Source of the DNA: Faeciplasma sp964650705
GTDB lineage: Bacteria; Bacillota; Clostridia; Oscillospirales; Ruminococcaceae
DNA length: 64,000 bases
Assembly: GCA_964650705.1 (NCBI GenBank)
Contig: CAZYUJ010000001.1
Span: 1-64,000, forward strand
Direction: 5' to 3'
Below, piece by piece: positions 1 through 7,685 of this stretch. Each line of letters opens with the position of its first letter. Within the stretch, counting starts at the first letter, position 1. The notes below the pieces were generated by a model. That model saw nothing but the letters and a program-made list of their open reading frames with translations, searched no databases and was not told the DNA's origin. The position numbers and the translations under genes were made by a program.

Positions 1-324
1 GAGAGCGATATTGCGGTCATCGGGATCGGACATTGCCTCAATATATTCCATTGCCTTCCCGATGGGGTAGGGACTGTTGAGCAGCGGCATGGAAATACGG
101 AACGGCGAGAGCTGATACACGTCCGGCACACTGTTGGGGATGGTATGGTCGCCCACCTGCGTTTCCTCGGTTATGACGGCATCCTTGGGAATCAGCCATG
201 ATTTGCCGTGTTTTACCGCACCCGGCAGTTTACCTGCCGCCGCCCATTTCTGTATGGCACGGGGCGTAACGCCGAGACGCACCGCTGCCTGTTGTGCTGT
301 TTCAAATTTTCCTGTGTTTTGCAA
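1..324 (-). CDS. Helix-turn-helix regulator, N-terminal part (runs off the left edge)
   Basis: The minus strand reads open from 324 to the window edge (about 108 codons). The N-terminus has a DNA-binding helix-turn-helix of the excisionase/MerR-like sort (AAVRLGVTPRAIQKWAAAG, then KSWLIPKDA). It is followed by a segment with PLLNSPYPIGKAMEYIEAM and DPDDRNIAL. From memory, this combination is seen at the start of clostridial MalT/LuxR-like regulators that continue into TPR repeats. I chose the TTG at 324 because GAGGTGAT lies 5-6 bases upstream; a GTG at 333 is the alternative. The gene carries no ATG start and is incomplete here, so its true length and effector domain are unseen. It likely regulates something outside the window. 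Confidence 0.6.
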   Translation of the reverse strand, partial: MQNTGKFETAQQAAVRLGVTPRAIQKWAAAGKLPGAVKHGKSWLIPKDAVITEETQVGDHTIPNSVPDVYQLSPFRISMPLLNSPYPIGKAMEYIEAMSDPDDRNIAL

Positions 325-391
325 CGCAATCACCTCGCCCTCATCGTCAGCAGGAAACCGCTTTCCTATGCTGATACCTCAATAATACTTT

Positions 392-420
392 ATTATATCA
401 TAAAATTGTGAAATTTTCCA
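392..420 (-). promoter_or_regulatory. Candidate promoter of the HTH regulator
   Basis: On the minus strand a TGGAAA -35 (415-420) and a perfect TATAAT -10 (392-397) are separated by 17 bases, 68 bases ahead of the chosen TTG start. Confidence 0.45.
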
Positions 421-430
421 CCACATAAGC

Positions 431-477
431 AAAAAATCCCGCCTATCCCGATGAAAAAGTGTTCGGGATAGACGGGA
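431..477 (-). terminator. Rho-independent terminator after the DUF6061-like ORF
   Basis: Arms at 437-451 and 463-477 pair over 15 bases with one wobble position. They are followed on the minus strand by six T residues (431-436). The hairpin begins 5 bases past the stop codon of the ORF at 483-683. Confidence 0.8.
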
Positions 478-482
478 TAAGA

Positions 483-683
483 TCAATCAAGCGGCTTGTA
501 ATCGGTAACAGCTTTCAAATATGCTTCGGGGTCGCCGTTCAAGATAAGGTCGGCATACTCTAAATGTGCGTTGTAGATCAGATAATCAAGCTCTGACCGC
601 TGATACATATTGTCGGCAACTTCGTTCTCAACGGCGATAGTATCAATCGCAATCATACTTCCGTCGCTGAATTTCAGTTCCAC
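483..683 (-). CDS. Small DUF6061-like protein, start unclear
   Basis: A 66-codon ORF from a GTG encodes a short acidic protein (MELKFSDGS, then NMYQRSELDYLIYNA near the middle). It resembles, from memory, the small DUF6061 proteins common in clostridial accessory DNA. Reading upstream in the same frame gives CEYNFDNCC before the GTG, which looks like real protein sequence of the family. The frame then reaches a stop near 730 with no ATG, GTG or TTG start in between. Either a rare start is used or the 5' end has decayed. Function unknown. It has its own terminator and lies in a strip of decayed genes. Confidence 0.5.
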   Translation of the reverse strand: MELKFSDGSMIAIDTIAVENEVADNMYQRSELDYLIYNAHLEYADLILNGDPEAYLKAVTDYKPLD

Positions 684-822
684 ACAGCAGTTATCAAAGT
701 TGTATTCACAGGATATACTTATGATACACTTTCAAGTGTCATCAAGCGTGAAGCTATCAGCACACATTTGAAAATAATTAAGCTCAGCTATCAGTCATGG
801 TATATCTCCTGTTCATGTATTG

Positions 823-942
823 AATGCACTCACCGATTACAACGGCTGGCAATGGTTCAACCCCATCCGCAACGACCCACGCTATCAAAAGTATATTAAA
901 CGTGTCGAAGCACTCGTCGAAATTAAAGAAATCGAAAAATAA
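823..942 (+). pseudogene. 3' remnant of a TPR-type protein gene
   Basis: The frame reads WQWFNPIRNDPRYQKYIKR and ends at TAA 940-942. NP(I/L)RNDPR(Y/F)Q is typical of the extreme C-terminus of bacterial TPR proteins, such as those fused to adenylate cyclase or winged-helix domains. Upstream, the same frame meets a stop at 775-777 and no helical repeats are visible. Only about 40 C-terminal codons are left, so I read it as the relic of a deleted gene, not a functional ORF. There is no ribosome-binding site. The rest of 684-1025 holds nothing else I can support. Confidence 0.5.
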
Positions 943-1025
943 AATTGAACATCCCTTCAAATATTTCCACTCATATCGACATAATTCCAAGCCATAATAC
1001 TTTTGCAAGCCCGATGAATTAAAAA

Positions 1026-1060
1026 GCGTGACCGTCACGCAGGTGTTTGCAATCGCAAAC
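1026..1060. promoter_or_regulatory. Two tandem dyads upstream of the spore protein gene
   Basis: A perfect dyad GCGTGAC-C-GTCACGC (1026-1040) is followed by GTTTGC-AATC-GCAAAC (1045-1060). They lie 40-75 bases before the start codon. They could be operators, RNA hairpins or the remnant of an upstream terminator. I saw no clear sigma-G type -35/-10 pair. Confidence 0.35.
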
Positions 1061-1100
1061 GGAATCATTCTAAATTTAAATTATTAAGGAGAAATAAACC

Positions 1101-1289
1101 ATGAAGGGTATTACAACTGAACAGGGCAGATCTACTCTTGAAAAGTTCAAGATCGAAGCTGCAAACGAAGTAGGAGTTAATCTTAAGAACGGCTATAACG
1201 GCGATCTCACTTCCCGTGAAGCAGGTTCTGTAGGCGGCCAGATGGTCAAGAAGATGATCGACGCTTACAAGATGGGTTCTGCTAAGTAA
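1101..1289 (+). CDS. Alpha/beta-type small acid-soluble spore protein
   Basis: A 62-residue protein with the family hallmarks: an amphipathic helix KFKIEAANEVGVNL, then YNGDLTSREAGSVGGQMVKKMI. Alpha/beta SASPs coat spore DNA and shift it toward an A-like form, protecting it from UV and heat. They are degraded at germination by the GPR protease, which cuts in the conserved E-(I/A)-A region (here IEAANEVG). AAGGAG at 1087-1092 precedes the ATG by 8 bases. Length matches the family. The gene is monocistronic, with a terminator directly after it. This is the strongest sign that the organism sporulates. Confidence 0.93.
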   Translation: MKGITTEQGRSTLEKFKIEAANEVGVNLKNGYNGDLTSREAGSVGGQMVKKMIDAYKMGSAK

Positions 1290-1300
1290 AGTTTGATAAA

Positions 1301-1330
1301 ATGTCCGAGGCAACAGTCTCGGACATTTTT
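1301..1330 (+). terminator. Terminator of the spore protein gene
   Basis: Arms ATGTCCGAG (1301-1309) and CTCGGACAT (1318-1326) are followed by TTTTT. Confidence 0.9.
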
Positions 1331-1419
1331 CTTAATATTTTGCATTTACTCTTTATTTTTTCTTCGATTCGTGCTATTATGTATGTGTATAAAATTCTGA
1401 TTTCGAAAGGATGAAACTA

Positions 1420-2517
1420 ATGGCCACTACATATAGAAGAAAAAGACGCCGCAAGATCAAGTATAAAAACGTCGCTCTCGCTTTAGCTGTTTTGCTCATA
1501 GTCGTTTTGTTGCTTGTTTGGATATTCACACCCAACGATAAGGACGATGAAGATAATGCGGGCAACACTCCCGTCGGAACAGGTGATACCGCTGCGGAGG
1601 AACCGCCTGTTGAAGAGGACGACGGCGAGATCCATTTGACCACCGATCCCACACTTCAATCATCATATATCTTCACCTATATCACCAAGACCGAAGCTGA
1701 CTTGGGCGAAGGTGAGCTCGTTTTGGTCAATAACAACATCGCCTTCAAAGGTGAGGTCAATGAAGACGACCTTGTCGTTATAAGAGAAAAGAAAAACTCG
1801 GCATATTCCGTCAAGGACTATTCCGTCAAGGTCTTGCCCACGGTTATGGATTCTCTCAACGAAATGATGCTTGCATTCTTCACCGAAACTCAGAATAATG
1901 ACGTTATGGTCATGAGCGGTCACAGAACATTCGAGTATCAACAGGGTCTTTATGATGACGAGCTTGAATCCACAGGTCAGCTTTCATCGACACTCGTTGC
2001 AAAAGCAGGATACAGCGAACACCACACAGGCTATGTCGTTGACTTTAAGATCTACGATGCTGATACAGGTGTTTCCGAGCAGTTCGACGGAACGGGAATC
2101 TACTCTTGGATCGGTGAGAATTGCTATAAGTATGGCTTTATCAACCGCTACCCCGCAGGCAAAGAAAAGCTCACTCTTATCGACAACGAGCCTTGGCACT
2201 TCCGCTATGTCGGCCCTGTTCACGCAAAGGTCATGTATGAATATGACTATTGCTTGGAAGAGTATATCTCCTTCTTGAAGAACTATACTATTGAAACCGG
2301 CTTCCTCGGTACAACCGGTGAGGACGGCAATATGTATATCATATACTACGTTCCTATGGGCAACGCCGAAACCACAGCTATCTATCTTCCTTTGATGTCC
2401 GACGGTGTTACCACTTATCCTTATGAGATCTCGGGCAATAATGTCGATGGCTGGATCGTAACTGTTAATTTGGGCGGCGCACAGCATGATGCAAGCGTGA
2501 CCGATTCCGCAGAATAA
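1420..2517 (+). CDS. VanY-type D-alanyl-D-alanine carboxypeptidase (M15B)
   Basis: Zinc peptidase that trims the terminal D-Ala from peptidoglycan stem peptides. A basic N-terminus (YRRKRRRKIKYKN) and one hydrophobic segment (about residues 19-36) make it a membrane-anchored, outward-facing protein. An acidic, threonine-rich linker follows. The catalytic domain shows SGHRTFEYQ, the metal site YSEHHTGYVVDF and a second histidine in EPWHFRYVG. About 120 residues after the core have no recognised domain. AAAGGA at 1405-1410 abuts an ATG at 1411 but sits 9 bases before the ATG at 1420, so I use 1420. The gene is followed 28 bases later by mrp. Confidence 0.88.
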   Translation: MATTYRRKRRRKIKYKNVALALAVLLIVVLLLVWIFTPNDKDDEDNAGNTPVGTGDTAAEEPPVEEDDGEIHLTTDPTLQSSYIFTYITKTEADLGEGELVLVNNNIAFKGEVNEDDLVVIREKKNSAYSVKDYSVKVLPTVMDSLNEMMLAFFTETQNNDVMVMSGHRTFEYQQGLYDDELESTGQLSSTLVAKAGYSEHHTGYVVDFKIYDADTGVSEQFDGTGIYSWIGENCYKYGFINRYPAGKEKLTLIDNEPWHFRYVGPVHAKVMYEYDYCLEEYISFLKNYTIETGFLGTTGEDGNMYIIYYVPMGNAETTAIYLPLMSDGVTTYPYEISGNNVDGWIVTVNLGGAQHDASVTDSAE

Positions 2518-2545
2518 TAGCTTTTGAAAGGATATGTAATCTAAA

Positions 2546-3367
2546 ATGTCAGAATGCACACACAACTGTTCGACCTGCTCGCAGAAATGCTCGTCGCGTA
2601 CTGCGCCGCAGGATATGCATATTGCTCCTCATGAGCTCTCGAACATCAAAAAGGTAATCGGCATCGTTTCGGGCAAGGGTGGCGTCGGCAAGTCGTTGGT
2701 GACTTCCTTGATGGCTGTCGAAGCTCGTCGCCGTGACCTTAAGACCGCGATATTGGATGCAGATATCACCGGCCCTTCGATCCCACAGGCTTTTGGTCTG
2801 CATGAAAAAGCTTCCACAGACGGCGAAGCATTATATCCCGTTAAGACCAAAACGGGCATCGAGGTGATGAGCATCAACCTCTTGCTCGATGACGAAACTC
2901 AGCCTGTTGTTTGGCGCGGCCCTGTTATTGCGGGCGTTGTCAAGCAGTTCTGGAATGAGGTCATCTGGAATGACGTTGACTATATGTTTGTCGATATGCC
3001 TCCCGGAACGGGCGATGTTCCCTTAACGGTTTACCAGTCCATCAAGCTCGACGGAATCATCGTTGTCACCAGCCCCCAGGAGCTCGTTTCAATGATCGTT
3101 TCTAAGGCTGTCAATATGGCAAAGAAGATGGACATCCCGATCTTGGGCATCGTTGAAAACATGAGCTATGTTAAATGCCCCTGCTGCGGCGAGAAGTTCG
3201 AAGTATACGGCGAGAGCCACGTCGATGACATTGCCGCTCAGCACGGAACCGTTGTTTTGGGCAAGATCCCCTTCGACAGAGAGCTTTCCAAGCTTTCGGA
3301 CAACGGCTGTATCGAGCTTTTTGAAGGCGAGTGGCTAACCGCTGCTGCTGATAAGCTCTTTGAATAA
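2546..3367 (+). CDS. mrp: Mrp/NBP35-family Fe-S carrier P-loop ATPase
   Basis: Cytosolic ATPase that holds and delivers Fe-S clusters. Features in order: an N-terminal Cys cluster (CTHNCSTCSQKC), a deviant Walker A GKGGVGKS, DADITGPSIPQ, the Walker B-like VDMPPGTGD, and a C-terminal CPCC motif (VKCPCCGEKF) that binds the bridging cluster in dimers. The 273-residue length is normal for the short clostridial form. The start ATG has a somewhat distant AAAGG (14 bases). An extra N-terminal Cys motif as in NBP35 proteins is present. No operon partner for Fe-S assembly is adjacent. Confidence 0.9.
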   Translation: MSECTHNCSTCSQKCSSRTAPQDMHIAPHELSNIKKVIGIVSGKGGVGKSLVTSLMAVEARRRDLKTAILDADITGPSIPQAFGLHEKASTDGEALYPVKTKTGIEVMSINLLLDDETQPVVWRGPVIAGVVKQFWNEVIWNDVDYMFVDMPPGTGDVPLTVYQSIKLDGIIVVTSPQELVSMIVSKAVNMAKKMDIPILGIVENMSYVKCPCCGEKFEVYGESHVDDIAAQHGTVVLGKIPFDRELSKLSDNGCIELFEGEWLTAAADKLFE

Positions 3368-3377
3368 AATTGCATCA

Positions 3378-3510
3378 ACCGCCGCACAAAGGCGCGGCGA
3401 AGCCCGCATGGCGCCCCTTCGGGGCGCCATGCTTTTTGTTTTGCGCCGACGGCGCAAAACAAAGCCCTGCGGCGCTCGGCGCCGCAGGGCATGGGCTTCG
3501 CCCACCACAC
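3378..3510. repeat. GC-rich nested-hairpin intergenic island
   Basis: Three perfect hairpins lie back to back: GCATGGCGCCCC/GGGCGCCATGC with a TTCG loop, TTTTGCGCC/GGCGCAAAA, and GCCCTGCGGCG/CGCCGCAGGGC. They are enclosed by an outer pairing GAAGCCC/GGGCTTC. The whole forms a cloverleaf-like structure between two convergent genes. It may end transcription from both sides. Short ORFs that cross it are composition artefacts. Confidence 0.7.
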
Positions 3511-3518
3511 ACTATATA

Positions 3519-4796
3519 TCATCCGCGATCGTTGATCTTAACATCGCTTAGCCTGTCAATTCTTTGCTTTATCGGCCCGTATACTCTGTCGATCTCGAAG
3601 TCGCACGGCCCGCTTGCAGCGATATCGGCTTCCTTAGCCGTCAGACCGGAGCCGTCAAAGCTGCAGCTTCCCGATAACGACACAACAAGCTTGTCCGCAT
3701 TTCCTTGGACGGTTACATCACTCGAGCCCGAAAGCTTAACGGTCAGATCACCGCTTACTTCATCGACATCAGCGTCTCCGCTTCCCGAAATTTGAATATA
3801 AGCGTTATGCAAATGACCCGAGTCAATGTCGCCGGAGCCACTCATAACGGCTCTGAAGGAGTTGCTGACGTCGCCGATTACGATATCACAGGCTCCCGAA
3901 CCGACAAAATCGGCGTCATAAGCGTTTTCCATCTCGAAGTCGCAAGCGCCCGAAATCTTTGCAACGATCTGATCGAAACTGCTCGCACTAACATCGCAAG
4001 CGCCGCTTGTAACAATGCTCGCGACCTCAAAGTCCGGCTCGATTTCCAGATCCACAGCTCCCGATACTGACAGATCAAGCATTTCGCCCTTATCAAAATC
4101 TACATAGATCTCGATGTTGTTGTCGCTTTCGTTATGAGCATTATAGCTTCGCATTATAACGCTCAGCTTTCCGCCCTCTGCGCTGATGCTCAATGACTCC
4201 ATAAACATCTTGCTTCCCCAAGCTTTAACCTCAAATCTGTCCGATTTAATGATCTTTGCATTGCATGCATTGCAAAGCCTCGCATATATACTGTTGAAGC
4301 TTTCAAGGGTATGACTCACAAAGGTGCCTTCCGCTGATGAGACGCTCCGATTAAATCCCGAATTCTTAACGCCGGTTTCAACGTCTGCTTTGAGCCCCTT
4401 AAGGCCGTTTGCAATATCTTTGCCGATATTCTTCAAAAATGACAGATCTAACGTGATCTTATCATTATTCGATGACCTGGTGTGTACTTCTTCCTCGGTG
4501 ACCTCTTCAGCCTCACAATATTCATATTCCTCGGCTTCTTCGGCATCATCTTTTTGATCCTCATTCGGTGAAGCCTCCTTGACCGTGGGCTCTCTTCCGA
4601 ACAGCTCATCAATGCTCATCCCAAACACATCCGCAATAGCAGGGAAGAGCGTGATGTCGGGATACCCGATTCCGTTCTCCCACTTCGAGACCGCCTGCGG
4701 TGTGATCTCGAGCTTGTTAGCGAGCGCTTCTTGAGTATATCCGAGTTCTTTTCTTTTTGTTGAAATAAGTTCTCCGAATTCTTTCATGCTTAACAT
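3519..4796 (-). CDS. XRE-family regulator fused to a GIN-like beta-helix domain
   Basis: Residues 1-70 are an XRE helix-turn-helix (LGYTQEALANKLEITPQAVSKWENG). An acidic linker of about 50 residues follows. From about residue 190 the protein has parallel beta-helix rungs with the recurring pattern SG(A/S)(C/G)D: ISGACDF, SGACDIV, MSGSGDID, SGSGDADV, LSGSSDVT, SGSCSF. This matches the GIN/DUF2807 head domain, which is usually found in exported proteins. No signal peptide or membrane segment is visible, so here the domain should be cytosolic. AGGAGG lies 8 bases before the ATG. The ligand and target genes are unknown. It probably responds to a signal through the beta-helix, but this is inference. 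Confidence 0.8.
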   Translation of the reverse strand: MLSMKEFGELISTKRKELGYTQEALANKLEITPQAVSKWENGIGYPDITLFPAIADVFGMSIDELFGREPTVKEASPNEDQKDDAEEAEEYEYCEAEEVTEEEVHTRSSNNDKITLDLSFLKNIGKDIANGLKGLKADVETGVKNSGFNRSVSSAEGTFVSHTLESFNSIYARLCNACNAKIIKSDRFEVKAWGSKMFMESLSISAEGGKLSVIMRSYNAHNESDNNIEIYVDFDKGEMLDLSVSGAVDLEIEPDFEVASIVTSGACDVSASSFDQIVAKISGACDFEMENAYDADFVGSGACDIVIGDVSNSFRAVMSGSGDIDSGHLHNAYIQISGSGDADVDEVSGDLTVKLSGSSDVTVQGNADKLVVSLSGSCSFDGSGLTAKEADIAASGPCDFEIDRVYGPIKQRIDRLSDVKINDRG

Positions 4797-4941
4797 TTTG
4801 TCAGCCTCCTGTCGTGTTCGATGGCTTAATTATATCCCGACCTCATCAAAACATCAATAACCGCGTCGTTTACCTCGTGAAATCTCGGTTTTGCGAGGTT
4901 TTGCGCCTCAACTCAACGCTTAGTTGAGTGACTGCTTATAG

Positions 4942-4974
4942 AAAAATCAGAGCATTGATGCCCTGATTTTCATG
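4942..4974. terminator. Terminator after the SDR gene
   Basis: AAAATCAGAGCA / TGCCCTGATTTT pair with one mismatch around a TTGA loop. The A/T flanks suit the minus-strand SDR transcript, which ends at 4979. A second dyad (CTCAAC/GTTGAG, 4907-4928) lies next to it. Confidence 0.65.
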
Positions 4975-4978
4975 CGCT

Positions 4979-5725
4979 TTAATACGGACTGTTGAATTCA
5001 GCCTCTGCCTTCTTGACGGCATCCTCTAAAGTCATTCCCGTGAACGCCTGTGCGCCCAAATTTCTGCCCGATTTCTTATCGTCAACAAACACGCCCACAA
5101 CGATTCCGGGAATCGCAGACTCGGGAGCGTTGGGCGCCCACTGTCCGCCGAGGTCGGTTCTGCACCATCCTGGATCGGTGAGGTTTATCATAACGTCGGT
5201 TCCCTGAACCGTGTGCCCGAGATCAATAGTGATCTTATTAAGCGCCGCCTTGCTCGCAGAATATCCCGCCTGATGGGGATCAAGTGCAATGCCGCTTGTG
5301 GTGTTCAAAATCCTGCCCCAGCCCCGCTCGATCATTTTCGGCATGAAGTGATAGCAGATCATTGCGGGAGCGATGCAGTTGATGTTGAAGCTCTTCGTAT
5401 AGTCCTCAACGGGAGTGTCGAAGTATTCGACCCTATAAGCCACCTGCATACCTGCATTATTCAAAACGATGTCAACGTCAACGCCCAATTCGTCGATGTC
5501 AGCAAGCATTCTCTTAACGTCATCAAGATCATTAAGCTCACAAGCCACGGCATATGCCTGAACGCCCAAAGCCTTAACTTCTTCCAAAACCTTTTCGGTA
5601 TGCGCTGTATTTCTTGAGTGCAGGATCAAGTTGCAGCCTTTTTCAGCCAAAAACTTTGCGCTCAAATATCCGATACCTCTTGCGGCACCTGTGATAAGCG
5701 CCCATTTCCCCTTGATGTCAACCAT
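4979..5725 (-). CDS. Classical short-chain dehydrogenase/reductase
   Basis: NAD(P)-dependent oxidoreductase of about 248 residues. The Rossmann motif TGAARGIG is near residue 15, NNAG appears in VLNNAGMQV, the catalytic Ser is in NTTSGIAL and Tyr/Lys in YSASKAALN. I start at 5725 (MVDIKGKWALIT) because AGGAGG lies 12 bases upstream. An in-frame ATG at 5770 has no such site. The substrate cannot be predicted; the nearest functional analogues are 3-oxoacyl or sugar/alcohol dehydrogenases. It is divergent from the signal peptidase gene with a shared control region. Confidence 0.85.
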   Translation of the reverse strand: MVDIKGKWALITGAARGIGYLSAKFLAEKGCNLILHSRNTAHTEKVLEEVKALGVQAYAVACELNDLDDVKRMLADIDELGVDVDIVLNNAGMQVAYRVEYFDTPVEDYTKSFNINCIAPAMICYHFMPKMIERGWGRILNTTSGIALDPHQAGYSASKAALNKITIDLGHTVQGTDVMINLTDPGWCRTDLGGQWAPNAPESAIPGIVVGVFVDDKKSGRNLGAQAFTGMTLEDAVKKAEAEFNSPY

Positions 5726-5768
5726 AATATAATATAACCTCCTGTTGATTTCTATTACAGAGTATACC

Positions 5769-5796
5769 ATTATATATAAGAATATTCTACTGTCAA
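5769..5796 (-). promoter_or_regulatory. Promoter of the SDR gene
   Basis: Consensus TTGACA (5791-5796) and TATAAT (5769-5774) on the minus strand with a 16-base spacer. Confidence 0.8.
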
Positions 5797-5835
5797 TTTA
5801 GCTAAATCAAGTTGTCGAAATGTACGAAATTTAGC

Positions 5836-5864
5836 TTGACATTATCTGTATGTGATGGTACAAT
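5836..5864 (+). promoter_or_regulatory. Promoter of the signal peptidase gene
   Basis: TTGACA (5836-5841), 17-base spacer, TACAAT (5859-5864). Together with the divergent SDR promoter it forms an imperfect large dyad (TGTCAA...GCTAAAT on one side, ATTTAGCTTGACA on the other), so both -35 boxes face each other about 39 bases apart. Confidence 0.8.
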
Positions 5865-5914
5865 GTAATATGTGTAAAACTCGAAAGAATTCTTACAGTT
5901 TTAGGAGTAACAGT

Positions 5915-6622
5915 ATGAAAAAAGTTTTGTCTATAATCGGTGACATTTTTGTTTGGATAGTCGTGGCAGTAGCTGTCTTTATGATGCTTTTCACCATAAT
6001 CTCCTCGTTCTCCCTCAACAGAAACGACAGAGATATTCTCGGCTACAAGGCATATATCGTTATGTCTGACTCAATGAGTGCGACCGACTTCAGCGCCGGC
6101 GATATTGTTATCGTCAAGGAGATCGACCCGAGAACTCTCAACGAGGGCGATATCATCACCTTTATTTCAACCAACACCGAATCCAGCGGACAGACCGTGA
6201 CCCATAAGATCCGTGCAAAGGCTTCGACCCCCGACGGTGATCCCGGATTCATCACCTATGGTACCACCACAGGTGTTGACGATGAAGCTGTCGTATCCTA
6301 TTCGCACATTCTGGGCAAATATAAATTCAGCATCCCTAAAATGGGTACCTTCTTCAACTACTTGAAGTCCACACCCGGCTACATAGTTTGCATTCTCATT
6401 CCCTTCGTGATCCTCTTGCTCGTACAGGGTGCAAACGCTGTTTCTCTGTTCAAACAGTATAAGAAGGAACAGAAGGCTGTTTTGGATGAAGAAAGAGCCA
6501 AGCTCGAAGCTGAGCGTGCCGAATCTCAGCAGCTTATGCAGGAGCTCTTGGCACTTAAGCAGCAGCTCGCACAGATGAATTCCGACGATAAGCCGTCATC
6601 TGACCAGACAAGTGAGGAATAA
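5915..6622 (+). CDS. Type I signal peptidase, SipW/ER-like
   Basis: Membrane serine protease that cleaves signal peptides. Segment one (residues about 10-32) is hydrophobic. The catalytic Ser lies in MSDSMSAT and a His in VTHKIR replaces the Lys of the usual bacterial enzymes, as in SipW and archaeal/ER signal peptidases. A second hydrophobic segment (IVCILIPFVILLLV) precedes a charged coiled coil of about 60 residues. TAGGAG lies before the ATG at 5915; an upstream in-frame ATG lacks a site. SipW enzymes often serve dedicated substrates such as camelysin-like fibre proteins, but none is encoded next to it. Confidence 0.88.
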   Translation: MKKVLSIIGDIFVWIVVAVAVFMMLFTIISSFSLNRNDRDILGYKAYIVMSDSMSATDFSAGDIVIVKEIDPRTLNEGDIITFISTNTESSGQTVTHKIRAKASTPDGDPGFITYGTTTGVDDEAVVSYSHILGKYKFSIPKMGTFFNYLKSTPGYIVCILIPFVILLLVQGANAVSLFKQYKKEQKAVLDEERAKLEAERAESQQLMQELLALKQQLAQMNSDDKPSSDQTSEE

Positions 6623-6635
6623 TCAAACGAATCAT

Positions 6636-6669
6636 TTCGTCCCCGAAAAGATCGGGGACGAAGTTTTTT
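6636..6669 (+). terminator. Terminator of the signal peptidase gene
   Basis: TTCGTCCCCGA / TCGGGGACGAA with a 5-base loop, then a T run. Confidence 0.9.
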
Positions 6670-6796
6670 ATTTCAAAGTGCAATATTTATCGAATGAGCG
6701 TTGTATTGATATTGTGACTGTTGGTCATAACTGAGCAGGCGAGGGGAGTGCCGCTTGAAAGCTGTGTGAAACCTGGGTGAAATAGATCGGCTTTGG

Positions 6797-6825
6797 TTGA
6801 CTTGAAAAGCTTTATGTGGTATAAT
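6797..6825 (+). promoter_or_regulatory. Promoter of the 6942 lipoprotein gene
   Basis: TTGACT (6797-6802), 17-base spacer, TATAAT (6820-6825). The 5' untranslated region is about 110 bases. Confidence 0.8.
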
Positions 6826-6852
6826 TCACTGTGCGTGTGCAAAAAATGATTT

Positions 6853-6868
6853 AAACAGTTAACTGTTT
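6853..6868. promoter_or_regulatory. Perfect 16-bp palindrome in the 5' leader
   Basis: AAACAGTTAACTGTTT is fully self-complementary and lies about 25 bases past the -10 box, a plausible repressor operator site. Confidence 0.45.
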
Positions 6869-6941
6869 GGAAATTGCGCTTCCAAGCGCTGCCTCTAAAC
6901 AAAGATCGCAAATATTTTTTTGAATTAAAGGAGAAACTAAA

Positions 6942-7625
6942 ATGAAAAAGATTCTTGCATTAATGCTTGCTCTTGCAATGGCATTGACCTTTGTTGCTTG
7001 CGGCAACACAAACGACAACAACGTTGATGACGAAAACAACGTAAACGTAGAAAATAACGACGAGGTTAAGACCCCTGTTGCTGAAAGCGCGGCTGATCTT
7101 CTCGGCAAGTCATTTGATTCCTTCCTTGAAGCACTTGCTCCTGCATTCGGAGCTGCATCGGGCGAAGAGATCAAGGGATACTTTGTAAGCACTGAGATGG
7201 AAACAATAACAGAGACCGACAGCGAAACAGGCGAGGAATTCTCCTACGAAATGCCTATTAGCGGCCCCGGCAATATCAGCATTACCGATGTTGACACCCT
7301 TACAGCAATCACACTTTTCCCCGCAGATTCTATTGAAAAGCTTGAAAGTGCCGGCGTATTCTTCAATATGATGAACATGAACAACGGCACATTCTCTGCG
7401 TTCGAGCTCAAGGATGCTGCTGATGTTGACGCTGTTGCTGAAGCTCTTAAAGAAACGATCGCAAATAACAACTGGTTCTGCGGTTTCCCTGAACGCTATG
7501 TTATCATCAAGATCGACAACTTCGTAGTTGCATCATTCGGTCTTACCGACAGCACCAACGCATTCAAGGATGCGATCGCATCTACTTATGAAGAAGCAGT
7601 TGTCGTCTGCGACGAAGCTCTCTGA
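6942..7625 (+). CDS. Uncharacterised lipoprotein
   Basis: A 227-residue secreted lipoprotein: signal peptide ending in the lipobox FVAC (Cys at about residue 20), then an Asn/Asp-rich linker (NTNDNNVDDENNVNVENN) and a mixed alpha/beta domain. The final part (FPERYVIIKIDNFVVASFG) and general size recall DUF4358-type clostridial lipoproteins, but I cannot assign the family with certainty. No Cys is found in the mature domain except two near the C-terminus. AAAGGAG precedes the ATG. It lies 60 bases before the MBOAT gene without an obvious terminator and may be co-transcribed with it. Confidence 0.7.
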   Translation: MKKILALMLALAMALTFVACGNTNDNNVDDENNVNVENNDEVKTPVAESAADLLGKSFDSFLEALAPAFGAASGEEIKGYFVSTEMETITETDSETGEEFSYEMPISGPGNISITDVDTLTAITLFPADSIEKLESAGVFFNMMNMNNGTFSAFELKDAADVDAVAEALKETIANNNWFCGFPERYVIIKIDNFVVASFGLTDSTNAFKDAIASTYEEAVVVCDEAL

Positions 7626-7685
7626 TCGTAAGCTTTACCGGCAAAAACTGAATAATCGTCAGAGCACACTTGGAGGTGTATAAAT

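Noticed and set aside
3360..3795. Overlapping ORFs across the GC-rich island after mrp
   Set aside because: They arise from hairpin-rich, stop-poor DNA and run into the antisense of the XRE-GIN gene.
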